Shown here piece after piece: positions 8,312-17,283 of a stretch of DNA of 35,170 nt. Position 1 is the stretch's first letter, and each line of letters begins with the position of its first letter. The DNA is from Verrucomicrobiaceae bacterium. GTDB lineage: Bacteria; Verrucomicrobiota; Verrucomicrobiia; Verrucomicrobiales; Akkermansiaceae. The stretch covers positions 1 through 35,170 of the forward strand of contig JAIYDT010000192.1 of assembly GCA_027487355.1 (NCBI GenBank). The letters are read 5' to 3'. The notes below the pieces were generated by a model. The model did no database searches. It saw only the letters and a list, made by a program, of their open reading frames with translations, and was not told the origin of the DNA. The translations under genes and the position numbers were made by a program.

Positions 8312-9238
8312 TCAGACGTTCGTGCGAAGGCTCAGCGAAATTTCAGCGATGCGGATGCAGAGGTCGGCGAAGGGAATCCCGTGCGCGGCGGCGGACTTCG
8401 GCAGCAGGCTGGTTTCGGTCATGCCGGGTATCGTGTTCGCCTCGAGGACAAAGGGGCGGTTCTGGGCGTCGAGCAGCACGTCGACGCGCGAGTAAACCTC
8501 GATGCCGAGCGAGCGGTGCGCGGCCAAGGCGGCGGCTTGCACGGCGGCGGTGGTTTCCTCATCAAGATCAGCCGGGCAGTAGTAATCGCTGCCGACACCA
8601 CCGCTGAGCCAGGGATACTTGTTCGACATGTCGTAGAACCCGGAGCGCGGCGCGATGTGGACGATCGGCATCGCGGTGTCGTCGAAGATGCCGACGGTGA
8701 GTTCTTTTCCTTCGATGAACTGCTCGACGAGGATGTCGTTTCCATAACGCGCGGCATCCTCCATCGCGGTCAGGGCATCGGCCTGATCACGGACGATGTG
8801 GACGCCGACGCTGGAGCCCTCGCGTGGCGGCTTCACCACGAAGGGCGCGGGCATTTCGGGGAGCTTCACGCCGGAGGAAACATCGACGATTTCCGCAAGC
8901 GGGGTCGGGACCTGGTGAGCGAGGAAGCGGGCCTTGGCGAGATTCTTGTCGAAGGCGAGACGGCTGCTGGCGGCTCCGGCACCGGTGTAGGGGATGCCTT
9001 TCGCCTCAAGAATGTCCTGGAGCTGGCCATCCTCGCCGAAGGTGCCGTGGATCACGTTGAAGGCGAGACCGGTGCCTTCGGGGAAATCGATTTCCTTGCC
9101 GGTCACATCGACGCCGACCGCGTTCAAGCCGCGTTCCTGGAGGGCCTTGAGCACAGCCTTTCCGGAGGCCAGGGAAACCTCGCGCTCGGAACCGGGGCCG
9201 CCCATGAGGACGGCGATGAGGAGGGTGGGGTCGATCAT
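8312..9238 (-). CDS. ddl: D-alanine--D-alanine ligase
   Basis: Ddl makes the D-Ala-D-Ala dipeptide for peptidoglycan stem peptides, using ATP. The ATP-grasp fold is clear: GGPGSEREVSL near residues 13-23, HGTFGEDGQLQ near 64-74, the phosphate loop REGSSVGV near 139-146, and the C-terminal EANTIPGMTETSLLP carrying the metal and substrate residues. Length of 308 residues is typical. It begins 3 bp after the murCB stop codon and is followed 11 bp later by ftsQ, consistent with translational coupling in a single transcript. No oddities seen. Confidence 0.97.
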   Translation of the reverse strand: MIDPTLLIAVLMGGPGSEREVSLASGKAVLKALQERGLNAVGVDVTGKEIDFPEGTGLAFNVIHGTFGEDGQLQDILEAKGIPYTGAGAASSRLAFDKNLAKARFLAHQVPTPLAEIVDVSSGVKLPEMPAPFVVKPPREGSSVGVHIVRDQADALTAMEDAARYGNDILVEQFIEGKELTVGIFDDTAMPIVHIAPRSGFYDMSNKYPWLSGGVGSDYYCPADLDEETTAAVQAAALAAHRSLGIEVYSRVDVLLDAQNRPFVLEANTIPGMTETSLLPKSAAAHGIPFADLCIRIAEISLSLRTNV

Positions 9239-9241
9239 GAG

Positions 9242-11539
9242 TCAGAAGGTGTAGTCGTCGTCGCCGAGGATCTTTACCTCGGGTTCGAGCTCGATGTTAC
9301 GCTGTTCGCGGGCGGTGGCGCGGATGGTTTCGATCAGGCCGAGCACGTCGCTTGCCGAGGCTCCGCCGGAGTTGACGATGAAGTTGCCGTGGATGTCGGA
9401 GACGGCGGCCTTGCCGTGCGACGAGCCTTTGAGGCCGAGCTCATCGACCAGCTTTCCGGCGGGTGTGGACTCGGGGTTCTTGAACATGCAGCCAGCGCTG
9501 GCGGCGATCGGCTGGGAGATGCGGCGCTTGGCGCGGGAGGCATCCCAGCGTTCCTTGATGTGCTCGGCGGAATCGGGCGTGCCCTTGAAGACTGCCTGCA
9601 AAGCGAAGTTTCTCCGCAGGTCCGGGACGTTGCGGTAGTGAGCCACGATCTCCTCGCGGCTGCGGGTGCGGATCTCGCCGTCCTCGTCGAGGAAGGTGAC
9701 GCTGACCACCTGGTCGAAGGTCTCGATGCCCATCGCCCCGGCATTCATGCGGAGGGCGCCGCCGACATTGCCGGGGATGCCTTCCATCCACTCGAAGCCG
9801 CCGATGCCCGCGTCGCCCGCCGTGCTGGCGAGTTTTTTCAGACGGACTCCGGCTCCGGCGACGAGCAGGCCATCCACGACCTTCACTTCGGAAAAAATTC
9901 CGCCGTTGGGATGGATCACCGCGCCGCGGATGCCGCCGTCGCGGACGAGGAGGTTCGAGCCGCGGCCGACGACGCGGACGGCGATGCTACGATCCCTACA
10001 GTAGTTCACCAGCGCGGCGAAGGCCTCGAAGGAGTGCGGCTCCAGCCAGAACTGTGCCGGGCCACCGACAAGCATGGTCGTGTGGCGGCGCATCGGTTCG
10101 TAAAGCTTGCCGTCGATGTCGCCTTTCGGAACGAGGGCCAGCATTTCATCCAGCGTCTTCAGGTCGCGCGCGATCTTCGTGCCGGCCTCGTGGACATTGC
10201 CCGCGCCGAGGGTGATGAGCAGGTCGCCTTCCTCCAGGGCGTTGCCGACGGTGTGGTGGGCGATGGAGAGATCTGGCACCGAAGTGACCTTGATGTCGCC
10301 GTGCTTTCGAACAGCCTCGACGATCGTCTCACCGCTGATGCCGGGGATGGGCAGCTCGCTGGCGGCGTAAACCGAGGTGATGAACACCCGGTCGGCGGCC
10401 TGCAGGGCCTTTCCGAAATCATCGGCCAGCGCCTGGGTGCGCGAGTAGCGGTGCGGCTGGAACAGCACGACCACGCGGCCCGGTTTCAGTGATCGCGCGG
10501 TCTGCAGCGTGGCGGCCAGCTCGGATGGATGGTGGCCGTAGTCGTCGATGATGCGGACGCGCGAAGAAAGATACTTCGTTTCGAAACGGCGCTTGGCTCC
10601 GGCGAAAGTGGAAAGCGCACGGGCTGTTAGAGCGAAGTCCGCGCCGCAGCCGTCGGCCAGGGCGATCGCGCCGAGGGCATTGAGGACGTTGTGGCGGCCG
10701 GGAATGCCGAGTTCGATGTCGCCAAGCACCTCGCCGCGACGAAGCACGGTGAAGGCGCTGGAACCACGCAGCTCGCGGAGATCGGTGGCCACGTAGTCGG
10801 CGTCCGACCAGCCATACGACACCGAGTTTTCACGCGGACCACAAAGCTCGGCGGCGACCGGGTCCTCCTTGCAATAGACGATGCGTCCCGTGGTCTGCGA
10901 CATCATCTGCGAGAACACCTCGCGGATGTGATCGAGATCGCGGTAGAAATCGAGATGCTCGGCCTCGATGTTCAGCACGATGGCATGCTCGGGTCGATAG
11001 AGGGCCAGCGTGCCGTCGCTTTCATCGCCTTCCGCGACCATGAACTCGCCCTCTTCGGACCACTTCGCATTCGCGCCGAGGATCGGGATTTCCGCCCCGA
11101 CGTAGTGGCTCGGGGAAAGCTGGGCCTCGCGCAGGATGTGGGCGGTCATCGACGAGGTGGTCGTCTTGCCGTGTGTGCCGGAAATGATGATGCCCTTCTT
11201 GGTGTGAAGGATGGCGGCAAGGCATTGGGCCCGCTTCAGCAATTGGATCCCGGCGGCCTGAGCGGCGGCGTAGGCTGGGTTCTCGGGACGGATCGCCGAC
11301 GAGAAAACGACCAGGTCCGCCCCGCGCACGGCCTCGGCGGTGTGTGGCGAGGAAAACTGCAGGCCGACCTTCTGCATGCGCTCGGTTTCCGCCGTGGTGA
11401 CGCGGTCCGACCCGCTGACCTTGTGGCCCATGCCCAGCAGCAGCAGGGCGAGCCCGCTCATGCCCGATCCGGCCACGCCGATGAGGTGGATGTGCAGCGG
11501 TTGGCTGCGGTCGGTCAGGCGCTGGCTGAGAACGTTCAT
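9242..11539 (-). CDS. murCB: MurC-MurB fusion: MurNAc-L-Ala ligase and UDP-MurNAc reductase
   Basis: One 765-residue protein carries two enzymes of consecutive steps. Residues 1-470 are MurC: GVAGSGMSGLALLLLG at 21-36, the ATP P-loop GTHGKTTT at 121-128, EAEHLDFY at 192-199 and DDYGHHPSE at 332-340. Residues 475-765 are MurB, the FAD enzyme: GRGSNLLVRDGG at 525-536, GIPGNVGGALRMNAG at 587-601, SAGCMFKNP at 681-689 and the C-terminal LEPEVKILG. MurB makes UDP-MurNAc and MurC adds L-Ala to it, so the fusion joins producer and consumer. The usual catalytic serine of MurB is Cys684 here. The ATG at 11539 begins one base after the murG stop. A longer frame overlapping murG by 57 bases adds no conserved sequence, so I reject that start. 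Confidence 0.95.
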   Translation of the reverse strand: MNVLSQRLTDRSQPLHIHLIGVAGSGMSGLALLLLGMGHKVSGSDRVTTAETERMQKVGLQFSSPHTAEAVRGADLVVFSSAIRPENPAYAAAQAAGIQLLKRAQCLAAILHTKKGIIISGTHGKTTTSSMTAHILREAQLSPSHYVGAEIPILGANAKWSEEGEFMVAEGDESDGTLALYRPEHAIVLNIEAEHLDFYRDLDHIREVFSQMMSQTTGRIVYCKEDPVAAELCGPRENSVSYGWSDADYVATDLRELRGSSAFTVLRRGEVLGDIELGIPGRHNVLNALGAIALADGCGADFALTARALSTFAGAKRRFETKYLSSRVRIIDDYGHHPSELAATLQTARSLKPGRVVVLFQPHRYSRTQALADDFGKALQAADRVFITSVYAASELPIPGISGETIVEAVRKHGDIKVTSVPDLSIAHHTVGNALEEGDLLITLGAGNVHEAGTKIARDLKTLDEMLALVPKGDIDGKLYEPMRRHTTMLVGGPAQFWLEPHSFEAFAALVNYCRDRSIAVRVVGRGSNLLVRDGGIRGAVIHPNGGIFSEVKVVDGLLVAGAGVRLKKLASTAGDAGIGGFEWMEGIPGNVGGALRMNAGAMGIETFDQVVSVTFLDEDGEIRTRSREEIVAHYRNVPDLRRNFALQAVFKGTPDSAEHIKERWDASRAKRRISQPIAASAGCMFKNPESTPAGKLVDELGLKGSSHGKAAVSDIHGNFIVNSGGASASDVLGLIETIRATAREQRNIELEPEVKILGDDDYTF

Positions 11540-11540
11540 G

Positions 11541-12632
11541 TCAGGAAAGGGTCGCTTCGATCGCGTCGCAGACCCGGACGGAAGCGTCCGGGACATCGAG
11601 CGCGCGCGCGGCTTGTGCCATGCGCCCGTGGGTTTGCAAGTCGTTCAAAATGCCGGAAGCGAGTTGGGCGAGTTTGGCCGCATCCAGGTCGCGTTCCTGA
11701 ATCAATTCGGCCGCGCCTGCCTCGCTGAAGACCAGGGCGTTCTTCGTCTGATGGTCGTCGGCGGCGTAGGGGAAGGGGACCAGGATCGAGGGCAGCCCGG
11801 CGTGGGCGATTTCCGTCAGGCTGGAGGCACCGGAGCGGGCGATGATCAGATCGGACGCGGCATAGGCCAGGGCCATCTTGTCGCAGAATCCGACGACGCG
11901 GTAGTTGTCGCGATTCCCCACGGTCTGTTGCACCCGTTCGAGATCGGCGGTGCCGGCGATGTGGAGGATCTGGATGTCAGCGGGAAAAAGGGCGGCGCTT
12001 TCGGCGGCGAGGTCGTTGAGGCGTTTCGCGCCCTGGCTGCCGCCCATCACCAGCAGAACCGGCTTTTTCGGATCGAGCCGGAATGCCTCGGCGCCCTCCG
12101 CTCGTGAGGGCAGGTGGACCATTTCATCGCGCACCGGAGTACCGGTGATGACGATCTCGCTTTGCTGGAAGAACGGCTGAGCCGCCTCCATGCCGAGGAA
12201 TACCCGGTTGCAGAAGCGGCTGGTCAGCACGTTCGCCCGGCCGGGTCGCGCGTTGGAATCATGCACGAAGGTCTTCAGTCCCATCCGGTGTCCGGCCAGC
12301 ACTGGCGGCAGGGAAGTGAAGCCGCCCATGCCAAGCACGGCATCGGCTCCGAACCGCTTCAACAGCCGTTTGCACTGGCGCGTGGTTTTCCAGAGCTTCC
12401 ACAGGAAAGGCAGCATCTTCGGTGAAAAGGTCTTTGGTTTCGCGACTGCCTCGATCGCCTCGAAGTTCAGCCCGCGGTACTTCGCCGAGGCCTCGCGATC
12501 GACCTTCTTCTGGGAAATCAGCAGCAGCGGCACATGTCCACGCGCCTGCAGGGTCTCGGCCACGGCGATTCCGGGAAACAGGTGGCCACCCGTGCCACCA
12601 CATGCGATCACGACCTTGAGGGATTTCGACAC
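11541..12632 (-). CDS. murG: UDP-GlcNAc:lipid I GlcNAc transferase MurG
   Basis: MurG is the membrane-associated GT28 glycosyltransferase that converts lipid I to lipid II on the inner face of the membrane. The N-terminal acceptor domain starts with the glycine-rich GGTGGHLFPGIAVAE at about 12-26. GMGGFTSLPP near 105-114 and HDSNARPGRAN near 127-137 follow. The donor domain has VMGGSQGAKRLND and the signature GASSLTEIAHAGLPSILVP. Length of 363 residues is normal. The start appears to be GTG (12630-12632). It is the first gene of the minus-strand division and wall operon visible here. The upstream dcw genes mraY and ftsW are not next to it; instead a divergent operon begins. Confidence 0.95.
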   Translation of the reverse strand: MSKSLKVVIACGGTGGHLFPGIAVAETLQARGHVPLLLISQKKVDREASAKYRGLNFEAIEAVAKPKTFSPKMLPFLWKLWKTTRQCKRLLKRFGADAVLGMGGFTSLPPVLAGHRMGLKTFVHDSNARPGRANVLTSRFCNRVFLGMEAAQPFFQQSEIVITGTPVRDEMVHLPSRAEGAEAFRLDPKKPVLLVMGGSQGAKRLNDLAAESAALFPADIQILHIAGTADLERVQQTVGNRDNYRVVGFCDKMALAYAASDLIIARSGASSLTEIAHAGLPSILVPFPYAADDHQTKNALVFSEAGAAELIQERDLDAAKLAQLASGILNDLQTHGRMAQAARALDVPDASVRVCDAIEATLS

Positions 12633-12847
12633 GACTCTTCGATGCTGGGAAAATATTCCGCGGACACGGCCGGGAATGCTCCTGATGGAAAATGCCGCCG
12701 CGCCTAGGCGAAATGTGCAACACTTCCTGATTATCAGGCAATGCCTAAAACCCGAAGCTGTTCGAAAAAGTGGGTTTTATCCGGGTCGGGGTGCGGGTGT
12801 CGGCAGGGAACCTCCTAAGATGCTCCGACGTCCTGCGTTCACACTTC
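12633..12847. promoter_or_regulatory. Divergent control region, murG versus PA14-anchor operon
   Basis: This 215-bp region lies between two divergent operons and must hold both promoters. Two inverted repeats stand out: CCTGATTATCAGG at 12726-12738 (6-bp arms around one T), and TAAAACCC (12746-12753) pairing with GGGTTTTA (12772-12779) across an 18-base loop. Either could be a regulator site, and the second could also form a leader hairpin in the plus-strand transcript. I cannot name a regulator, and no consensus sigma-70 promoter is obvious. Confidence 0.45.
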
Positions 12848-14200
12848 ATGGATACCGCAGAAGAACAGTTCCAGCAGATCGGCCATCAAGGAACCGAATC
12901 AAAACCCAGGCGGCGGAAGATTGGCTTTTGGTCGAGGATCGGCGGTGGATCGCTGACCATCGCGATTCTCGTTCATGTCATCCTGCTCATCGCCGGGGCC
13001 TTCATCATTTTTCAATACATCCAGCCGACGGAGAAGACCGTTGATTTCATGCCTCCCGGCGGAGGGGGTGGCGGCGGTGGCAGCGAGCGAGGCCTTGAGC
13101 ACGAGGTGAAGAAAAAGCAGCGCGCGCAGATCATTCCGAGCAGCAACGTGAAGCGGGTTTTCGCCGAAGGAGCGGTCTCGAATTTCTCGATTCCGGACCC
13201 GGGCGACAGCTTCGGGGAAATGTCGTCCCTCAGCTCCATCAGCGGCGGTGGCCTTTCCGGCGGCTTCGGTGGTGCCGGCACTGGCGATGGTCTCGGAAAC
13301 GGCACTGGTGGCGGGAAAGGCGACGGCAAGGGCCTAGGCTTCGGCGGCGGCGGGAAGGGCAATCCCTTCGGCCTGATCGATTCCACAGTCGATGCGCTGG
13401 TTGGCACCTTCTACGACTTCAAGCAGACCGACGACCGCAAGCCCACCGGCCTCTCCAACGAGCAGGTCAAGGAGGTCATCCGCGATTTCACCAACCGTGG
13501 GTGGAAGGAGCGCTCTCTTTCCAAGTTCTACAAGGCCCCTCAAACGCTCCGCCAGAACCGGATCTACATTCCCAAGATGGGGGCTGATGCCGCGCCGGCG
13601 GCTTTCGGATGCGAGAAGGAGGTGCAGCCCAGTCGTTGGATGGTCGTCTATCGCGGCGTGGTCAGCCCTCCGGCGACCGGGCGCTACCGCTTCGTGGGCG
13701 CGGGCGACGACGTGCTCGTGGTTCGTTTCAACCACCGCCATGTCTTCGACTACGGCTACACTTCCGGCACCACGGGCATCCAACTCAGCGGCATCCTGCC
13801 GGTCCTGCGCGGTGACACCGACAACCGGGATCTTGCGAAAAAGCTGAAGGATTTCCCTATGAAGCTGCCGCTCACGCTGCTCCAGTACGACACCACCCGA
13901 AACTGGAACGGCGACATCGGTGGCCTGGCGGTGGGACCCGAGTTCGAGGCGGTCGCTGGGAGATCCTATCCGATCGAGATTCTCATCAGCGAAATCCCCG
14001 GCGGGCTGTTCTGTGCCTCATTGCTGATCGAGGAGGTGGGAAAGAGCGGTGAAAAAAAACCGGACGGACTTCCGGTTCTGCCATTGTTTCGGCTCGACGG
14101 CAGCCAGCCGGAGCCTTCAAAGTCCGACAACGCTCCACCCTACGACGCCGAAGGACCGATTTGGAAATTCGTAAGCGGAGGGAGAGACCTCGATTTCTAA
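12848..14200 (+). CDS. TonB-like membrane anchor fused to PA14-like domain (450 aa)
   Basis: Residues 1-32 are a basic cytoplasmic tail. Residues 33-57 form one membrane segment containing a histidine (ILVHVILL), a hallmark of TonB-type transducers. Then comes TVDFMPP and a polyglycine run, a conserved stretch PSSNVKRVFAEGA at 98-110, and a Gly-rich linker at 132-175. The C-terminal part, about 235-400, contains VVYRGVVSPPATGRYRFVGA and GDDVLVVRFN, which resemble PA14/GLEYA-type carbohydrate-binding beta domains. The first 170 residues closely match the N-terminus of the toroid protein at 20423, so the two are paralogous anchors. The ATG at 12848 is chosen because upstream codons are not conserved in the paralogue. 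It is the first gene of the plus-strand ExbB/ExbD block. The TonB-like role is inferred. Confidence 0.65.
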   Translation: MDTAEEQFQQIGHQGTESKPRRRKIGFWSRIGGGSLTIAILVHVILLIAGAFIIFQYIQPTEKTVDFMPPGGGGGGGGSERGLEHEVKKKQRAQIIPSSNVKRVFAEGAVSNFSIPDPGDSFGEMSSLSSISGGGLSGGFGGAGTGDGLGNGTGGGKGDGKGLGFGGGGKGNPFGLIDSTVDALVGTFYDFKQTDDRKPTGLSNEQVKEVIRDFTNRGWKERSLSKFYKAPQTLRQNRIYIPKMGADAAPAAFGCEKEVQPSRWMVVYRGVVSPPATGRYRFVGAGDDVLVVRFNHRHVFDYGYTSGTTGIQLSGILPVLRGDTDNRDLAKKLKDFPMKLPLTLLQYDTTRNWNGDIGGLAVGPEFEAVAGRSYPIEILISEIPGGLFCASLLIEEVGKSGEKKPDGLPVLPLFRLDGSQPEPSKSDNAPPYDAEGPIWKFVSGGRDLDF

Positions 14201-14269
14201 ACCCAAATCTCCGCGCAAAAGCGTCCTCGACCTCTACCCATCTTGGAGTAAATTTCCTTGGCGTCTCTT

Positions 14270-14284
14270 CAGCTTGACAAGCTG
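14270..14284. promoter_or_regulatory. Palindrome CAGCTTG-A-CAAGCTG before TPR gene
   Basis: A perfect inverted repeat with 7-bp arms around one base lies 33 bp upstream of the TPR gene start. It overlaps a TTGACA (14274-14279), but no matching -10 box follows at proper spacing. It could be an operator or chance, since a few such palindromes are expected in a window this long. Confidence 0.3.
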
Positions 14285-14317
14285 CGCTGTCATGAAACAA
14301 CCATCACGTCTTTCTGT

Positions 14318-17272
14318 ATGGCCTCTCTAAATTCCAAGCAATACGCGCACCTCCTGTGTGCTTCCCTCGTCGTGGCATCGGCTGGCATCGCTGGAGCGCA
14401 GGCCCCACCACCCATCAAGCCCAACAAGCCGCCGGGTGCTCCTGCGGCACCTGCCGCCCCTGCCGTTTCAGTCGTGTCCCCGGCCACGCTGAACCGCCTG
14501 TTCAAAGAGGCTGAGGATGCTTTCACAGCCAAGGAATACACCAAGGTCGTCGAGAAGCTGAACGAACTCATCAAGGCCCTTGGCAACCGCCAGGGAGCTC
14601 CGTTCGAGATGCTCTACTTCAACATCGGTCTCGCCCACTTGCTCGGTGGAAACAACGCCCAGGCTGAAGAGGCCTTCACCGACTGCCTGAAGAAATTTCC
14701 CAAAGGCGAGTACGCCAGCCGCTGCTACCTCGGCGTGGGACGCGCCTGCATGCAGCAGGATGGCGATGACAAGAAGCAGCGGGCCATCGACGCACTCACC
14801 AAGGCTTCGGTCGATCCGAGATACCGCTCGGAAGCCGGACTCTACCTCGGCCAGGTTTACATCGATACCGACAAGCCTGAGGAGGCCCTCAAGGTTTTCC
14901 GCAGCCTGATGGGCTCGGATGTCAAGTCGCCCACCCAGACCGGAGCCGCCGTGCAGGTCATCGGACTTCTGGCTGACACTGGAAAACTTGAAGACCTTGT
15001 GGCCTACCTGGATCGCCTTCTCAATCAGGAAGGGGTCCGTGACTCGATGGCCTGGTATGCCAACCAGGTGATTGTCCGCGCCGACGAACTGGTCGGAGCC
15101 CAGCAGTATGATGCCGCCCTGGCCATCTATCGCTCGATTCCTCCTCGTCAGGAAATTCTTTCGATCCAGCAGGCTTCCCTGGAGGCCATGCGCAAGGATT
15201 CCGCCAACCTCAAGGCCCGGGTGGCGGCCGAGGCCAGCAGAGGCATCGAACAACGCTCCAACGTCGGAGAGCTTCTCTCGATGATCGATGCTGCCATCGG
15301 TCAGGCCGAAACCGCCCTCGCTGCGATCGAAGGCAAGGCGGATCTCGATGCCGCCATTCTGATGCGCCGTGGTCGTTGTCTCTACTACCTTGATCGTCAT
15401 GAAGAGGCCCTCGCCGTGTTCCGCACGATGCGGCTCAAGTATGAGAACGCCCCCGACGCCAAGGCCGCAGCCTTTGCTGAAGTGGTGCTGTTCAACACGC
15501 TCAAGAACACCGAGCAGCTCCTCACCCTGGGCACCCGCTACCTCCGGAAGTACCCCGATGCGGAGAATGCGGAGCAGGTCGCCCTCCTCGTTGGCGAAAT
15601 CCTCGTCCAGAAAGGCGATTGGGCCAAGGTTGCCGATTGGTATGCCGATCTGATCAAGCGCTTCCCGAAGTCCTCCACGCTCGACCGCTACAATTTCTAC
15701 CTCGGTGTGGCCAAGTTCCAGACCGGCGACCACGCCGGCTCGGCGGCCCTCCTGAATGGGTTCATCAAGAGCTTCCCGAACAGCGAGATGGTCGAGACCG
15801 CCACCTACTACGTGGCGATGGCCTATTTCCTCACCAACAACTACAAGGAGGCGCTCACGGGCTGCAAGGCCTACCTCAGCCGCTTCCCGAACGGTCGCTA
15901 CGCCGGGGACATGGTGTATCGACTCGCCTTCATCGACTCCAATGACAAAACCGTGAAGCCGGAAAAGATCGTGCGCGATCTCGATGCCTACCTTCAGGTC
16001 CATCCCGATGACCTCGCCGCCGGGTCGATGCTCACCCTCCTCGCGGACACGGCCAAAAAGATGACCGCCGATCCCGCCAAGGGCGTGGACCCGGAAGCCA
16101 TCGCGTTTGATGCCTTCAAGAAGGCCATCTACACCGAAAGCCCGGAGGACGTGATCCAATACGCCCTCGACTCCGCCACCACCATCCTTCAGGGCCGCAA
16201 GGATTGGGCGGGGATCGCCGAACTCCACGGCGACTTCGTCAAGAAGTTCCCCAAGAGCAACCTCGTGATGACCAGCATCGGCTGGATCAGCAAGGCGATG
16301 GCCCGCATGGGCAAGGTCAATGAGGCCACGCAGCTTATCGCGGACACCCTCAAGGCCGAGATCGGCAACCCGGCCTCCGAGTTGGTCGAGCAATTGATCG
16401 ACGAACTGGTGAAAAGCTTCGTTCCCCGCAACATCAAGCCGGCGAACATCGACGTGGACGCCATCGACAAGCAGCTTGTCGAACTCCTCAACAAGGTCGT
16501 CGAGGGCAAGCAGAACGCCACCACCAACGCCCGTGTCTATTATGCCCGTGCCCGACTGGCCCAGGCGCTGAAGCGGAATGACAAGTCCGAGCTCTACCTC
16601 AAGGGCATCGCCACCAATGCCACTGATCCCGCTGCCCTGAGCCCGATGCTGCTGACCGTTGTCGGCGACATCCTGCTCAAGAACGGCAAGCTCGATGAGG
16701 CCCAGGCCATGTTCCAGCGACTGAAGGATCGCTACTCGGACTCCTCCTTCTCCGACTCCGGTCCGGTCGGGCTCGGTCAGGTCGCTCTTGCCCGCAAAAA
16801 GCCGGACGAGGCGCTGAAGATCTTCAACAACGCCATCGAAACCATTCCCGGCATGTCCCGCTTCAAGGAGGCGAATCTCGGCAAGCTCGAAGCCATGGTC
16901 GAGCTCGGGGAGTTTGAGAATGCCGAGAAGCTGGCCGACAACATGATCGGAGACAAGTCCTTCAGAGGCGAGGGTGCCGGCAAGGCCTACCTCCTCAAGG
17001 CTCTCAGCCTCCGTCGCCAGGCTGCCAAGGCCCAAGGAATCGACGCCAGCCGTGACCTCCTCAAGCAGGCCCGTGCGGTCTATCAGCGGGTCCAGGGTGC
17101 CTACAAGGCGGCACCCGAAGTCTATGCGGAGGCCCTGTGGCAGGAACACAAGACGGCCCTCGATCTTCGCGACGACGAGAATGCGAAGAAGATCCTCGAA
17201 TTCCTCCTGAACGAACCCAAACTCAAAAACACCGCTCGGCGCAAGGATGCCGAGAAGGAACTCAACAAGTGA
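14318..17272 (+). CDS. Large exported TPR-repeat protein (984 aa)
   Basis: A signal peptide at residues 1-29 ends near AGIAGAQA, followed by a proline-rich spacer (APPPIKPNKPPGAPAAP) and then about 900 residues of helical repeats. Repeat units show the TPR/YbgF-like pattern, for example YFNIGLAHLLGGNNAQAEEA, FYLGVAKFQTGDHAGSAALL and YYVAMAYFLTNNYKEAL, with FPNSE/FPNGR turns. Such proteins act as periplasmic scaffolds. The ATG at 14318 places the signal peptide at the N-terminus; an upstream in-frame start would bury it. It is followed after 11 bp by another exported helical protein and then exbB, so it likely belongs to the same machine. No catalytic motif seen. Confidence 0.8.
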   Translation: MASLNSKQYAHLLCASLVVASAGIAGAQAPPPIKPNKPPGAPAAPAAPAVSVVSPATLNRLFKEAEDAFTAKEYTKVVEKLNELIKALGNRQGAPFEMLYFNIGLAHLLGGNNAQAEEAFTDCLKKFPKGEYASRCYLGVGRACMQQDGDDKKQRAIDALTKASVDPRYRSEAGLYLGQVYIDTDKPEEALKVFRSLMGSDVKSPTQTGAAVQVIGLLADTGKLEDLVAYLDRLLNQEGVRDSMAWYANQVIVRADELVGAQQYDAALAIYRSIPPRQEILSIQQASLEAMRKDSANLKARVAAEASRGIEQRSNVGELLSMIDAAIGQAETALAAIEGKADLDAAILMRRGRCLYYLDRHEEALAVFRTMRLKYENAPDAKAAAFAEVVLFNTLKNTEQLLTLGTRYLRKYPDAENAEQVALLVGEILVQKGDWAKVADWYADLIKRFPKSSTLDRYNFYLGVAKFQTGDHAGSAALLNGFIKSFPNSEMVETATYYVAMAYFLTNNYKEALTGCKAYLSRFPNGRYAGDMVYRLAFIDSNDKTVKPEKIVRDLDAYLQVHPDDLAAGSMLTLLADTAKKMTADPAKGVDPEAIAFDAFKKAIYTESPEDVIQYALDSATTILQGRKDWAGIAELHGDFVKKFPKSNLVMTSIGWISKAMARMGKVNEATQLIADTLKAEIGNPASELVEQLIDELVKSFVPRNIKPANIDVDAIDKQLVELLNKVVEGKQNATTNARVYYARARLAQALKRNDKSELYLKGIATNATDPAALSPMLLTVVGDILLKNGKLDEAQAMFQRLKDRYSDSSFSDSGPVGLGQVALARKKPDEALKIFNNAIETIPGMSRFKEANLGKLEAMVELGEFENAEKLADNMIGDKSFRGEGAGKAYLLKALSLRRQAAKAQGIDASRDLLKQARAVYQRVQGAYKAAPEVYAEALWQEHKTALDLRDDENAKKILEFLLNEPKLKNTARRKDAEKELNK

Positions 17273-17283
17273 CCTCCGGCCCC

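Noticed and set aside
8381-10492. A 703-codon plus-strand open frame across ddl and murCB
   Set aside because: It runs antisense to two unmistakable enzymes and has no domain. Long antisense frames are expected in GC-rich DNA.
11540-11596. Upstream extension of murCB into murG
   Set aside because: The extra 19 residues are not MurC-like and overlap murG coding sequence. The ATG at 11539 follows the murG stop by one base.
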